Source of the DNA: Algoriphagus sp. PAP.12
Lineage (GTDB): Bacteria > Bacteroidota > Bacteroidia > Cytophagales > Cyclobacteriaceae
Direction of reading: 5' to 3'
DNA: 64,000 bases
Assembly (NCBI RefSeq): GCF_026652115.1
Contig: NZ_JAPPSQ010000012.1
Location: 62,001 to 126,000, forward strand
The notes under the pieces were generated by a model, which worked only from the letters and a program-made list of their open reading frames with translations, made no database searches and was not told the DNA's origin. A program made the translations under genes and the position numbers. Each line of letters begins with the position of its first letter. Positions within the stretch are counted from its first letter, which is position 1. Below, one piece after another: positions 25,576 through 34,723 of this stretch.

Positions 25576-25698
25576 GGCACTTTTAAAAGAGAGATTTAGT
25601 GAAAAAGAAAACTAGAAAAATTATTTGAACGACAAGTTTAAAAATTAATTAAAATAAAAGGTTGGAAGAAAATTTATGTCTTAAATAATGTAAAAGAA

Positions 25699-25730
25699 AA
25701 AACCCTTCCAGATTGCTCCAGAAGGGTTTT
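25699..25730 (-). terminator. terminator of tsf
   Basis: AAAACCCTTC / GAAGGGTTTT stem, 12-base loop; on the minus strand it runs into six T and lies 23 bases after the tsf stop. Confidence 0.85.
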
Positions 25731-25752
25731 GATATAAATTCGATCGGTACGA

Positions 25753-26580
25753 TTATCCGATAGAGATTCTTTTGAATGCAGAAACAGTCATCCCTTTGCT
25801 AACACCGTCAAGGTATTGAGCGATAGTTTTGCTGCTGTCTTTTACAAATTGCTGGCTCAACAAAGTGTTCTCTTTGTAGAACTTGTTCAGTTTACCCATT
25901 GCAATTTTTTCCAACATTTCTTCTGGTTTTCCTTCAGCTCTAGCCTGCTCTTTACCTACTTCAATTTCTCTCTCTACAGTAGAAGCATCCACGCCGTCTT
26001 TGTCCAAAGCAACTGGGTTCATAGCAGCGATTTGCATAGCTACATCTTTTCCAGCTTCTTCTACATCTCCACCGATGTTAGTCAAGCCTACCAATACACC
26101 CAATTTACCATTGGAGTGGATATAAGGAACAACAGCTTCAGCAGAAACAACCTCATAATGGGAGATTTCGATTTTCTCACCGATTTTACCGGTCATTTCT
26201 ACGATTTTCTCAGCTACAGTGATGTTTTCGAAAGGAATTGCCATGATTTCTTCAACTGAAGCAGCACCTTTTTCCACTGCCAAGTTCAAAAGAGTCGTTG
26301 CGAAAGCTCCGAACTCTTCGTTTTTAGCTACGAAGTCAGTTTCACAAGTCAAAGAAAGAATAGTTCCTTTTGCACCGTTTTCAGAAACAGCTGTAACTAC
26401 AACACCTTCTTTAGTCTCTCTATCAGCTCTGGATGCGGATACTTTTTGACCTTTTTTTCTAAGGATGTCCACAGCTTTGTCGAAATCGCCTTCGGCTTCA
26501 GTCAAAGCTTTTTTGCAGTCCATCATACCGGCACCGGTCATTTGTCTCAGTTTGTTTACTTCTTGTGCAGTAATTGCCAT
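25753..26580 (-). CDS. tsf: elongation factor Ts
   Basis: 275 residues, the nucleotide exchange factor that recycles EF-Tu. The N-terminal UBA-like helix pair (VNKLRQMTGAGMMDCKKAL) and the TDFVAKNEEF core signature are clear. Last gene of rplM-rpsI-rpsB-tsf on the minus strand, but a terminator-like hairpin in the 181-base gap to rpsB suggests that its level is set separately. Confidence 0.97.
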   Translation of the reverse strand: MAITAQEVNKLRQMTGAGMMDCKKALTEAEGDFDKAVDILRKKGQKVSASRADRETKEGVVVTAVSENGAKGTILSLTCETDFVAKNEEFGAFATTLLNLAVEKGAASVEEIMAIPFENITVAEKIVEMTGKIGEKIEISHYEVVSAEAVVPYIHSNGKLGVLVGLTNIGGDVEEAGKDVAMQIAAMNPVALDKDGVDASTVEREIEVGKEQARAEGKPEEMLEKIAMGKLNKFYKENTLLSQQFVKDSSKTIAQYLDGVSKGMTVSAFKRISIG

Positions 26581-26630
26581 TGTTAGGATCTGTTTATAGA
26601 TTAAACGATTATATTTTTCTTAGGAGTTTT

Positions 26631-26650
26631 ACTAAGCAAAGCTGCTTAGT
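26631..26650 (-). promoter_or_regulatory. leader hairpin upstream of tsf
   Basis: Perfect 8-bp inverted repeat ACTAAGCA/TGCTTAGT with a 4-base loop, about 50 bases before the tsf start. Not followed by T on the minus strand, so not a simple terminator. Confidence 0.5.
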
Positions 26651-26693
26651 GGTGTTTTTGCTGCTGTTGAAAAATCAATGATCAGGCAAAAAC

Positions 26694-26734
26694 AAAAAAT
26701 TGAACATCGACCTGAGCCAGATGTTCAATTTTTT
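26694..26734 (-). terminator. hairpin with T runs between rpsB and tsf
   Basis: A 15-bp perfect stem (26694-26708 with 26720-26734), 11-base loop, T-rich on both strands. Likely an attenuating terminator inside the ribosomal operon. Confidence 0.75.
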
Positions 26735-26761
26735 TTAATTTATATCAAATCAATTGGGACC

Positions 26762-27526
26762 TTACTTTTTGTCCTCAGTTGTATCTACAGCTCTTTTTGC
26801 TTCTTCCTCTTCAGAAAGTTTAGCATCTTCTTTGTCTTTCTTACGCTCAGAAAGACCTTCTTCGATAGCTGCACCGAAAGCTTTAACTAGCAAGTTTACT
26901 GATTTGAATGCATCATCATTAGCAGGTACTGGGAAATCCACCTCGTTAGGGTTGGAGTTTGTATCTACCAATGCGAAAACAGGGATACCAAGCTTTTGTG
27001 CTTCGGCAATTGCAATGTGTTCTCTTTTGATGTCCACGATGAAAAGAGCTGCAGGAAGTCTGCTTAGGTCAGCGATACCGCCCAATACTGTTTCCATTTT
27101 GTCTTTTTGACGAGAGATCATCAAACGCTCTTTCTTTGCCATGTTCTTGAAAGAGTCTTCCTTCATCATCTTGTCAAGGCCAGACATTTTCTTCAAGGAT
27201 TTGCGGATTGTTGCAAAGTTGGTCAACATACCACCCAACCATCTTTCGGTTACGTAAGGCATGTTTAGACGTTGAGCTTCTGCTGCTACTAGGTCTTTAG
27301 CCTGTTTTTTTGTAGCAACGAACATTACTTTTTTGCCGGAGCGTACGATTTGCTTAACTGCAGCGGATGCTTCGTCGAGGCAGGCAAGCGTTTTGTTTAG
27401 GTCGATAATATGGATTCCGTTCTTCTCCATGAAGATATATGGAGCCATTCTGGGATCCCACTTTCTCGTTAAGTGTCCGAAGTGAACACCAGCATCCAGT
27501 AAGTCTTTGTATTCGATTTTTGACAT
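26762..27526 (-). CDS. rpsB: 30S ribosomal protein S2
   Basis: 254 residues. The start [33 protein letters not shown] opening, [21 protein letters not shown] and the [22 protein letters not shown]-core are canonical S2. The tail is long, acidic and lysine-rich ([17 protein letters not shown]), as in other Bacteroidota. It binds the small subunit late in assembly. 39 bases downstream of rpsI. Confidence 0.97.
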   Translation of the reverse strand: MSKIEYKDLLDAGVHFGHLTRKWDPRMAPYIFMEKNGIHIIDLNKTLACLDEASAAVKQIVRSGKKVMFVATKKQAKDLVAAEAQRLNMPYVTERWLGGMLTNFATIRKSLKKMSGLDKMMKEDSFKNMAKKERLMISRQKDKMETVLGGIADLSRLPAALFIVDIKREHIAIAEAQKLGIPVFALVDTNSNPNEVDFPVPANDDAFKSVNLLVKAFGAAIEEGLSERKKDKEDAKLSEEEEAKRAVDTTEDKK

Positions 27527-27565
27527 GAATCTGTTTGTTTTCTATTGTTGAGAGAAAATAGCCAA

Positions 27566-27952
27566 TTAACGCTTGGAGAACTGGAATCTTCTTCTTGCTT
27601 TTCTACGTCCTGGCTTCTTACGTTCTACCATTCTAGGGTCACGAGTCAAGAAACCTTCTTTCTTCAATGGACCTCTGTGTTCCTCGTCAAATTCACACAA
27701 AGCTCTTGAGATAGCCATACGAGCTGCCTCAGCTTGTCCTTTGATACCACCACCATCTACATTGATCTGGATGTCGTAGTTACCATCTTGACCTACTAGG
27801 GTCAATGGTTGCTTCACGACGATCTGGTGTAGATCAAATGGGAAGTAAACTTCTAGTGCTTGTTTGTTTACGGTAATGTTTCCTTTTCCTGGAGCCATGT
27901 AAATTCTGGCTACAGAGGTCTTTCTTCTACCGATTTTGTTGATCATTTCCAT
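27566..27952 (-). CDS. rpsI: 30S ribosomal protein S9
   Basis: 128 residues, with IGRRKTSVARIYM near the N-terminus, the DGGGIKGQAEAARMAISRAL core and the basic KKPGRRKARRRFQFSKR tail that reaches the P site. 12 bases after rplM in the conserved rplM-rpsI order. Confidence 0.98.
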   Translation of the reverse strand: MEMINKIGRRKTSVARIYMAPGKGNITVNKQALEVYFPFDLHQIVVKQPLTLVGQDGNYDIQINVDGGGIKGQAEAARMAISRALCEFDEEHRGPLKKEGFLTRDPRMVERKKPGRRKARRRFQFSKR

Positions 27953-27964
27953 GAATTAAGTCGA

Positions 27965-28408
27965 TTAAAGAGTGATGGTTTTAGGCTGCTGTGCTTCATG
28001 AGGATGCTCAGATCCTTCATACACGTACAGGTTACCGTACAATTTTCTTCCTAATCTGTTTTTAGGCAGCATGCCTCTGACAGCTTTCTCTACCAAAATC
28101 GCAGAAGATTTCTCTTTCAACAATTTAGGAGTAGTGATTCGCTGACCACCAGGATAACCAGTGTGACGTACATATACTTTTGAGTCCCACTTGTCACCAG
28201 TCAATCTGACTTTGTCTGCGTTGATTACGATGACGTTGTCACCACAATCTACGTGAGGAGTAAAGCTAGGCTTATTTTTCCCCCTTAAGATTTTCGCTAC
28301 CTCACTGGCTATTCTACCCAACACTTCTGCCTGGGCATCCACAATCACCCATTGCTTATCTACAGTTGAGTTGTTAGCCGATACGGTCTTATAGCTTAAA
28401 GTATCCAC
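27965..28408 (-). CDS. rplM: 50S ribosomal protein L13
   Basis: 147 residues; WVIVDAQAEVLGRIASEVAKIL, the GDNVIVINADKVRLTG strand, YRHTGYPGG-like VRHTGYPGGQR and the MLPKNRLGRKLYGNLYVYEG C-terminus are standard L13. First gene of the operon, with a canonical promoter upstream. Confidence 0.98.
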   Translation of the reverse strand: MDTLSYKTVSANNSTVDKQWVIVDAQAEVLGRIASEVAKILRGKNKPSFTPHVDCGDNVIVINADKVRLTGDKWDSKVYVRHTGYPGGQRITTPKLLKEKSSAILVEKAVRGMLPKNRLGRKLYGNLYVYEGSEHPHEAQQPKTITL

Positions 28409-28464
28409 TGTGTAACTGTTTAATTTTTAGCTTGTTAAATATATTCGACCCCCAAAAAGGGACA

Positions 28465-28496
28465 CAAAGATAGAAGTATTTTATTTTCTATGCAAA
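28465..28496 (-). promoter_or_regulatory. promoter of the rplM operon
   Basis: On the minus strand TTTG (28496-28493) and TATCTTTG (28472-28465) are separated by 20 bases, a full Bacteroidota consensus promoter about 57 bases before the rplM start. Confidence 0.8.
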
Positions 28497-28575
28497 ATAT
28501 TTCCAAGGCTAATCCTGATTTTCATAGGTTTAGCCTCAAAACACCGAATTTCCTGCTGCTTTTCGGGTCTGATTA

Positions 28576-29286
28576 TCAGTTAGTTTTTTCTAACTGATGT
28601 ACCAAGACCTGAAAGTCTTTTGGATAAGGAGCGTTGACAGTAATTTGTTTTCCGTCCAGTCCCTCAAATCCAATCGTAAATGCATGCAATGAAACGCGTT
28701 GCATAATCGGTAACTCCTCCGTGTCCTTCTTAAGGTTGAAGCGGCGCTTGAGTGAAGAAAGGTATAAAGAACGTCCACCATAAAGTTCATCTCCACATAT
28801 AGGAGACTGCAAATAGGCTAAGTGAACTCTGATCTGATGCAATCTGCCTGTAATTGGCTTACATTCGATCAAAGAATGTGCTCTGTAAGTCTTCAAGGTA
28901 TTGAAGATTGTCTGAGCAGGCTTGCCATCTTTGCTGACTTTGGCGACTCCTTTAGCTGATGCGACGAGATTGCGGTCTACCATCAATTGATCGTATTCCT
29001 TAATTCCTTCGACTACAGCATGATAGATTTTGCTGACTTTCCGGTTTTCAAACTGGATGGCCAAGTGCCGGTAGGCCTCTGGATTCTTGGCGATCACCAG
29101 ACATCCGGATGTCTCCTTGTCCAAGCGATGACACAGCTGGGCATCTGCTGTGTGATCCTTAGCAAGGTCCAAAATGTTCTGCGCCTCATGCCGATCGTCT
29201 AAGCTCGATAGGTAGGGCGGCTTGTTGATCACCAGGTAATCCTCGTTTTCAAACAGTATAAGTTTCTGAAAATCTACTTTCTTCAT
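28576..29286 (-). CDS. RluA-family rRNA/tRNA pseudouridine synthase
   Basis: 236 residues, a single catalytic domain without an S4 domain. The catalytic Asp sits in CHRLDKETSGCLV (about 53-65), followed by the RKVSKIYHAVVEG motif and the RLHQIRVHLAYLQSPICGDELYGG motif. It isomerises uridine in structured RNA; which position cannot be told. It is on the same strand as, and directly upstream of, the rplM promoter region it points towards; its own downstream gene boundary is 167 bases from rplM. Confidence 0.9.
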   Translation of the reverse strand: MKKVDFQKLILFENEDYLVINKPPYLSSLDDRHEAQNILDLAKDHTADAQLCHRLDKETSGCLVIAKNPEAYRHLAIQFENRKVSKIYHAVVEGIKEYDQLMVDRNLVASAKGVAKVSKDGKPAQTIFNTLKTYRAHSLIECKPITGRLHQIRVHLAYLQSPICGDELYGGRSLYLSSLKRRFNLKKDTEELPIMQRVSLHAFTIGFEGLDGKQITVNAPYPKDFQVLVHQLEKTN

Positions 29287-29356
29287 GGATTCTCCTGCCT
29301 CTTCAAAGAGGGTGCAAAATTAGGTGAAATTTAAGGAGTAAAAAAATGTCCTTGAA

Positions 29357-30442
29357 TTATTTCGAGTTTGCAGGTTCAGTTTTAGGATTTTCTTCCTGAT
29401 TTGCGGTCTTTGACAATGGCAATGAAAAGCTGAAAATAGACCCTTTGCCAACTGTAGAGCTAACGGAGATCTTGCTTTTATGGCCTTCCAGAATGTGTTT
29501 TACAATTGCTAAACCCAGACCGGTTCCACCTTCTTTTTTGTTTCGACTTTTTTCAACGCGGTAGAATCTTTCAAAAATCCTTTTCAAATCCTCCGGAGGA
29601 ATTCCCTGGCCATCGTCTTTGATTTCTACCTGAATATGGTTTTTCTGAGCCTTTAGATTGATCTTAACTTCTCCCTCATCATGGTTGTACTTGACAGCAT
29701 TGAAGATTAGGTTTTGGCAAACTCGGTAAATCTTCTGCCTATCTGCATGAGTGATATAGGACTTCTCAGAATCGAATTTGAAATTGATCTTGACCTTTCT
29801 TTTGGAAGCTTTATGCTCCAATTCATCGATCACTTCTTCGATTATTTCCTTTAGATCGAAATCCGAAAAGTGAAATTTGATCACCCCGCTCTCCATTTGG
29901 TTTAAGGTCAAAAGGTCCTGAACCAGGATGTCCAATGAATCTAGGCTTTTTGCGGCACGCTTCAGGAATTTCATTCTCACCTGCTTGTCATCCATTGCTC
30001 CGTCTAGAAGTGTATGGATATAGCCCTGAGTCGCGAAAATTGGAGTTTTCAACTCATGGGAAATGTCTGCGATAAATTCCCTTCTGAATTCTGCGTTTTT
30101 CTGAAGTGTGTCGATTTCTTTCTGTCTAGCTAATGCGTATGAGTTGATGACAGAATTTATCTTTCTCAAAGGAGAGATGGAAGACTTGGAACTTTTGTTA
30201 GCGATTTCGGAAAGGTCCTTTTTCTGGATCTTTTCTAATAATGAGTAGATGTTGCCGATTTCACGAAACACCAGAAACTCTAGTGTAATGTTTATTAATA
30301 AATAGGAGGCGGAAAAAGATAAAGCACCTGCAACCAATATAAGCAAAGTGGTGGCGTCATCCATCAAAGAAAGGAATGCAGCCACCAAAGCTGATATGGC
30401 AAGTGCCAATACTAATGAAATACCTCTTGAGGTTGCAAGCAT
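29357..30442 (-). CDS. sensor histidine kinase, PhoR-like
   Basis: 361 residues with two N-terminal membrane helices (about 8-26 and 31-52) joined by a very short loop, so almost no periplasmic sensor. HisKA follows with phospho-acceptor H129 in FIADISHELKTP, then N box (VCQNLIFNAVKYN), G1 (DDGQGIPP) and G2 (GGTGLGLAIVKH). It resembles PhoR/ResE kinases. The gene starts 2 bases after its partner response regulator, so the pair is one operon. The signal is unknown. Confidence 0.92.
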   Translation of the reverse strand: MLATSRGISLVLALAISALVAAFLSLMDDATTLLILVAGALSFSASYLLINITLEFLVFREIGNIYSLLEKIQKKDLSEIANKSSKSSISPLRKINSVINSYALARQKEIDTLQKNAEFRREFIADISHELKTPIFATQGYIHTLLDGAMDDKQVRMKFLKRAAKSLDSLDILVQDLLTLNQMESGVIKFHFSDFDLKEIIEEVIDELEHKASKRKVKINFKFDSEKSYITHADRQKIYRVCQNLIFNAVKYNHDEGEVKINLKAQKNHIQVEIKDDGQGIPPEDLKRIFERFYRVEKSRNKKEGGTGLGLAIVKHILEGHKSKISVSSTVGKGSIFSFSLPLSKTANQEENPKTEPANSK

Positions 30443-30444
30443 TT

Positions 30445-31137
30445 TTAGGAGCCTAAATCGAATTTATATCCTACACCTTTTACAGTAGTGATGTAGTCAT
30501 CTCCGATTTTTTCCCGCACTTTTCTGATGTGCACATCGACCGTTCTGGCCAATACAAATACATCAGATCCCCAGATATTCTGAAGAAGCTCATCTCTACT
30601 GAATACCATATTAGGGTTTTTGGCTAGGAAATACAATAATTCAAATTCCTTCTTAGGCAAGGTGATCGTTTTTCCGGATTGCTCAATTGTGTAGCTTCCT
30701 CGGTCGATAACCAAATCACGAATCTTGATTTGAGATTGCTCTTGTTCTTTTTTAGACTCACGTCTAAACAAGGCAGCAATTCTACTCATCAAAGCTCTTG
30801 GCTTAATAGGTTTGGTGATATAGTCGTCAGCCCCCACATCAAATGCAGCCACTTCAGAATATTCTTCCATCCTTGCGGTCAAGAATATGATGAAGGTGTT
30901 TTTCAATTCAGGGATTTGACGAATTTGAAGACAGGTCTCGACGCCATCTTGATTTGGCATCATGATGTCTAAAAGAATGACATCTGGCTGGAATTTAGTA
31001 GCAGTTTTTACTGCTTTGATCCCATCCTCAGCTGTCGCTACTTCATATCCTTCTTTCTGGAGGTTGTACTTGAGAATCTCAACAATGTCCGGCTCGTCAT
31101 CTACGACCAAGACCTTGATTTTCTGTTTGTCGCCCAT
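30445..31137 (-). CDS. OmpR/PhoB-family response regulator
   Basis: 230 residues: receiver domain (about 7-124) with the acidic pocket D13/D14, phospho-acceptor D57 in VILLDIMM and conserved K in DYITKPIKP; then a winged-helix DNA-binding domain ending GVGYKFD. It would be phosphorylated by the kinase encoded 2 bases downstream and switch transcription of unknown targets. PhoB-like by sequence, but phosphate control is not shown here. Confidence 0.93.
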   Translation of the reverse strand: MGDKQKIKVLVVDDEPDIVEILKYNLQKEGYEVATAEDGIKAVKTATKFQPDVILLDIMMPNQDGVETCLQIRQIPELKNTFIIFLTARMEEYSEVAAFDVGADDYITKPIKPRALMSRIAALFRRESKKEQEQSQIKIRDLVIDRGSYTIEQSGKTITLPKKEFELLYFLAKNPNMVFSRDELLQNIWGSDVFVLARTVDVHIRKVREKIGDDYITTVKGVGYKFDLGS

Positions 31138-31286
31138 GGAGTTTGTCTTAATAGTTGAGTAAAATTAAGGAATATTTGAAGATAGCAGCCAAATATAATG
31201 GAAGCTATAGGGGCGATTTAATGTAGATTGTATGGAAAAGTAAACTTTTTGGCTGCTAGTGTTAAGAAATTATTATCCTATGTTTC

Positions 31287-32075
31287 TTAATTGTATCTAA
31301 GTCCCTTTGCTGACTTCAGATCTAAATTCAAAGAGCCCAAGAATAAGTTGGCCTTAATTTTAACCGGGATTTTGTTTTGATCCTTTGTGACCCAGACTTT
31401 CACTGGGTAATCACCCCTGAAGAGTTTGTTTTTTGGAATTTGGGGTGAAAAAATGTAAGTGTCTTTCTCGCCGATTTCTGTATCCAGCTTTTCAGAGCCC
31501 TCGTAGATTAACTTTATGTTATATATTTCTTTATCGAAGAATCCGCGGATGATTATTTGATCTCCTTTCTTCATATCCTTCAAGTCAAGGGTTCTCAAGT
31601 AATAAAATCCACTAACAATATCTTGTACTTGTCCAGGTAGTTCAAACTCCTTTTCTTCTTTCAGATTTCTATTTTCTTTGTCAAAAACCTGCATCAAAGC
31701 CACATAATTCTTTTGGTCAAAATGGACCTTCTCATGTTTTCTATAATTCCCTTCTTCGATATGGCGATAGGATTGAATAGGGTACTTGGTATCCATGTCT
31801 AAAATGGTCCCCCAATTGTCATTCACTTTTCCGAAAATCGTAGCTGCGCCCTTGGTTTTACCGAATACATCGATCTGATAATGCGATTTGTCATTTTCTT
31901 TATGAGGTCTTTTGGCAACTTGCATTTTGGCATCTGCAAGGTTGAACCAGCCATAACTCACCTCAAAATTCAACTCTTCCCCAAAAGTAAATGGTTCGCC
32001 CTGAGGCACCTGTCCAAAAACAGTTCCTGAGAGGAATAAAAATAGAATTAGGGTGAGTAATTTTGGGCTATTCAT
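31287..32075 (-). CDS. exported DUF3108-family protein
   Basis: 262 residues with a signal peptide (hydrophobic core, then SGTVFGQ; cleavage about 21). The rest is a beta-rich lipocalin-like DUF3108 fold; EELNFEVSYGWFNLADAKMQV near the start is characteristic. Function unknown, periplasmic or outer-membrane associated. I place the start at ATG 32075; a longer frame back to 32225 would add 50 residues with no signal and overlap the recA leader. Confidence 0.8.
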   Translation of the reverse strand: MNSPKLLTLILFLFLSGTVFGQVPQGEPFTFGEELNFEVSYGWFNLADAKMQVAKRPHKENDKSHYQIDVFGKTKGAATIFGKVNDNWGTILDMDTKYPIQSYRHIEEGNYRKHEKVHFDQKNYVALMQVFDKENRNLKEEKEFELPGQVQDIVSGFYYLRTLDLKDMKKGDQIIIRGFFDKEIYNIKLIYEGSEKLDTEIGEKDTYIFSPQIPKNKLFRGDYPVKVWVTKDQNKIPVKIKANLFLGSLNLDLKSAKGLRYN

Positions 32076-32251
32076 AAGTTTTTTTGACAATACCTGACAA
32101 AATCTGGGTATTTTACTGATATGTACGAAAAAGCGTGCCGAATAGTGGTTAAAAATACGAATTTGCCTCTCGAAATCAATAAATCTAAAGTCTTTGGTAA
32201 AGGGCTTTGCAATCTTTAACTTCAATATCTGATTCTAATAAATTTATAAAT

Positions 32252-33280
32252 ATGAGTAATAACGCAGAAAAACTGAAGGCTCTCCAATTAACAATTGATA
32301 AGCTGGAAAAAACCTACGGAAAAGGAACGGTCATGAAGCTGAGCGATAATAAAGTTCAGGATATACCGGCAATTTCTACAGGTTCCTTGGGCTTGGATAT
32401 GGCATTGGGAGTAGGGGGGATACCTAGAGGAAGAGTGATTGAGATTTACGGACCTGAATCATCCGGTAAAACGACATTGACCATGCACTGTATCGCCGAG
32501 GCTCAGAAGGCTGGTGGCTTGGCTGCTTTTATCGATGCTGAACACGCATTCGATAAGGTGTATGCAGAAAAATTGGGAATCGATACTGAAAACCTATTGA
32601 TCTCCCAGCCAGACAATGGTGAACAAGCATTAGAAATTGCTGAGCATTTAATCCGCTCTGGTGCGATTGATATTATCGTCATTGACTCCGTAGCGGCTTT
32701 GGTACCGAAAGGTGAATTGGAGGGTGAAATGGGTGAAAGCAAAATGGGACTTCAAGCAAGATTGATGTCTCAGGCTTTGAGAAAATTGACTGGAGCAATC
32801 AATAAAACAGGTTGTGCTTGTATTTTCATCAACCAGCTTCGTGAGAAAATCGGTGTTATGTTTGGGAACCCAGAAACTACTACCGGTGGTAATGCTTTGA
32901 AGTTTTATGCTTCCGTTCGTTTGGATATCCGTAGAATCGGTCAAATTAAAGAGAGTGCGGATAGCATTTTAGGAAACAGAACTAGAGTGAAGGTGGTGAA
33001 AAACAAAGTAGCACCTCCATTCAAAGTGGTTGAGTTTGATATTATGTATGGTCAGGGTATTTCCAAAGTCGGTGAGATTATTGACTTGGGAGTTGAGTTT
33101 GACATCATTAAGAAGGCGGGATCTTGGTTCTCTTACAATGGTGAGAAGCTAGGTCAAGGACGAGATTCTGTTAAAAATTTGATTTTGGATAATCCTGAAT
33201 TGATGGAGGAACTTGAAGTGAAAATCAAAGCCGCTTCTGGTTTAATGGCAGCAGATCCTTCTGCAGAAATTAAAGATTAA
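32252..33280 (+). CDS. recA: recombinase RecA
   Basis: 342 residues. Walker [10 protein letters not shown] (67-75), Walker B region [23 protein letters not shown], and the L2 loop [39 protein letters not shown] core are canonical. It forms filaments on single-stranded DNA for recombination and SOS signalling. The ATG at 32252 (MSNNAEK) matches family length; the longer frame from 32207 would include a non-conserved extension. I see no recognisable LexA site in its leader. A terminator follows. Confidence 0.98.
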   Translation: MSNNAEKLKALQLTIDKLEKTYGKGTVMKLSDNKVQDIPAISTGSLGLDMALGVGGIPRGRVIEIYGPESSGKTTLTMHCIAEAQKAGGLAAFIDAEHAFDKVYAEKLGIDTENLLISQPDNGEQALEIAEHLIRSGAIDIIVIDSVAALVPKGELEGEMGESKMGLQARLMSQALRKLTGAINKTGCACIFINQLREKIGVMFGNPETTTGGNALKFYASVRLDIRRIGQIKESADSILGNRTRVKVVKNKVAPPFKVVEFDIMYGQGISKVGEIIDLGVEFDIIKKAGSWFSYNGEKLGQGRDSVKNLILDNPELMEELEVKIKAASGLMAADPSAEIKD

Positions 33281-33305
33281 AATTGATAAAGTTCTAAAGT
33301 GGAAA

Positions 33306-33330
33306 GGCTACTCATTGAGTAGCCCTTTTT
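33306..33330 (+). terminator. recA terminator
   Basis: 8-bp stem GGCTACTC/GAGTAGCC with a 3-base loop, then C and a T run. Confidence 0.85.
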
Positions 33331-33348
33331 TATTTTTTGAAGACGTTA

Positions 33349-34596
33349 TTAAGCCGTTCTTATGGCTTCAACTGGATCAAGTCTTGCCGCTAAAGTTGCT
33401 GGTATGATCCCGGATACCACTCCGATTATGGAAGATACGCCTAGCCCCAGCATGATGTTTTTAAAAGAAAGAACCAGCTCTAAACTTCCGAGCTGCATAA
33501 AGCTCAGGAAGTAAACGAGTAGGATTCCAGTTCCTCCTCCAATTAAACTCAAGAATACCGCTTCGAACAAGAATTGGAATAAGATAAAATAGTTTCTAGC
33601 ACCAAGAGATTTCTGGATTCCAATGATGTTGGTTCTTTCTCTCACAGAAACAAACATGATGTTGGCGATACCAAATCCCCCAACCAGAATGGAGAATCCA
33701 CCGATTACCCAACCGGCAGCTGAGATCACATCAAAGATGGACCCGATAGCATTTTGGATAAATTCAGTTTTGTTTAAAGAGAAATTGTCTTCTTCAGTAG
33801 GCTTCAAGCCTCGTTTTGCACGCATGATTCCCATCATCTCATTTTCCAATGCGACAAGGCCTATATCATCTTCTTTTCCTTTGGCAGCGATAGTAGGCTC
33901 GATTCCATTTCTTCCAGTATAAAACATCTTGGTGAAAGATCCATAAGGAATCAGGCAGGCCTCATCTTTGGATGGTAAATCAAATAGTCCTTCACCTTCC
34001 TCTTCAAACACGCCGATCACGACATATTTCATCCCTTTGATTTTGATTTCTTTTCCAATGATGGGCTGATTTGGATATAAGGTATTTGCAATTGTTTTAC
34101 CAATGATTGCCAAGTTTCTGGAAGCGTTGATCTCCATTTCGGAGAAATATCTTCCCTCTTCAAGAGCAACTTCGTACACATCTTGATAGGTGTAAGCCAC
34201 TCCGGTTAATTGCATTCCTTGAAATGCGTTACTCCCAGCCTGAGCGGTTGCGGTTGCAGAGGCCGAAATGGTAACAGCTTCCGCAGATTTTAATCTTTCC
34301 TGCATGAATTTATATTCCGCCATTGTTCCAGGTGGCCTTCTGAAATATTTCCACCAAGGATAATCCTGAGGTCCTGATGCAAATGGAAAACGGTCAACCC
34401 GCATCACATTTGTTCCTAAGAAAGAAAAAGAGGATTTAATGTTATTTTCGAGGGAATCCACGAGTGTAAAAACAGCAATAATGGCAAAAATCCCCACTGT
34501 TACACCCAGAAGGGACAATATCGTCCGAGTGAGATTGGAGCTCAGAGCATTCGCTGCGAATCGAAAACTTTCCCAAGTAAGTTGCAAAAACAACAT
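33349..34596 (-). CDS. MacB/FtsX-type ABC transporter permease
   Basis: 415 residues with an N-terminal membrane helix (about 25-47) in the LSLLGVTVGIFAIIAVF context, a large periplasmic MacB-PCD domain (about 50-270), and three C-terminal membrane helices of the FtsX fold ending PVEAIRTA. It resembles MacB permeases that extrude macrolides or lipoproteins, or permeases acting mechanically on periplasmic partners. There is no ATPase gene next to it, which is unusual, so its partner must be encoded elsewhere. Transcribed alone on the minus strand. Confidence 0.9.
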   Translation of the reverse strand: MLFLQLTWESFRFAANALSSNLTRTILSLLGVTVGIFAIIAVFTLVDSLENNIKSSFSFLGTNVMRVDRFPFASGPQDYPWWKYFRRPPGTMAEYKFMQERLKSAEAVTISASATATAQAGSNAFQGMQLTGVAYTYQDVYEVALEEGRYFSEMEINASRNLAIIGKTIANTLYPNQPIIGKEIKIKGMKYVVIGVFEEEGEGLFDLPSKDEACLIPYGSFTKMFYTGRNGIEPTIAAKGKEDDIGLVALENEMMGIMRAKRGLKPTEEDNFSLNKTEFIQNAIGSIFDVISAAGWVIGGFSILVGGFGIANIMFVSVRERTNIIGIQKSLGARNYFILFQFLFEAVFLSLIGGGTGILLVYFLSFMQLGSLELVLSFKNIMLGLGVSSIIGVVSGIIPATLAARLDPVEAIRTA

Positions 34597-34657
34597 GCTT
34601 TTATAATAGTTGGTTAAAACAATTCATCAAGATAGAGGTTTTTGGACATTATGTTAT

Positions 34658-34665
34658 TATCTTTG
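34658..34665 (+). promoter_or_regulatory. -7 element of queA
   Basis: TATCTTTG, 58 bases before the queA start; no TTTG at standard distance. Confidence 0.55.
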
Positions 34666-34723
34666 CATTTTTTAGAGTAATTCTAAATCAAACAAATCAA
34701 GCTCAGACATCTAAAGCTTCTCT

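Noticed and set aside
32076..32251. LexA (SOS) box before recA
   Set aside because: I could not find a palindrome matching a known LexA motif; Bacteroidota SOS sites are poorly defined, so none is reported.
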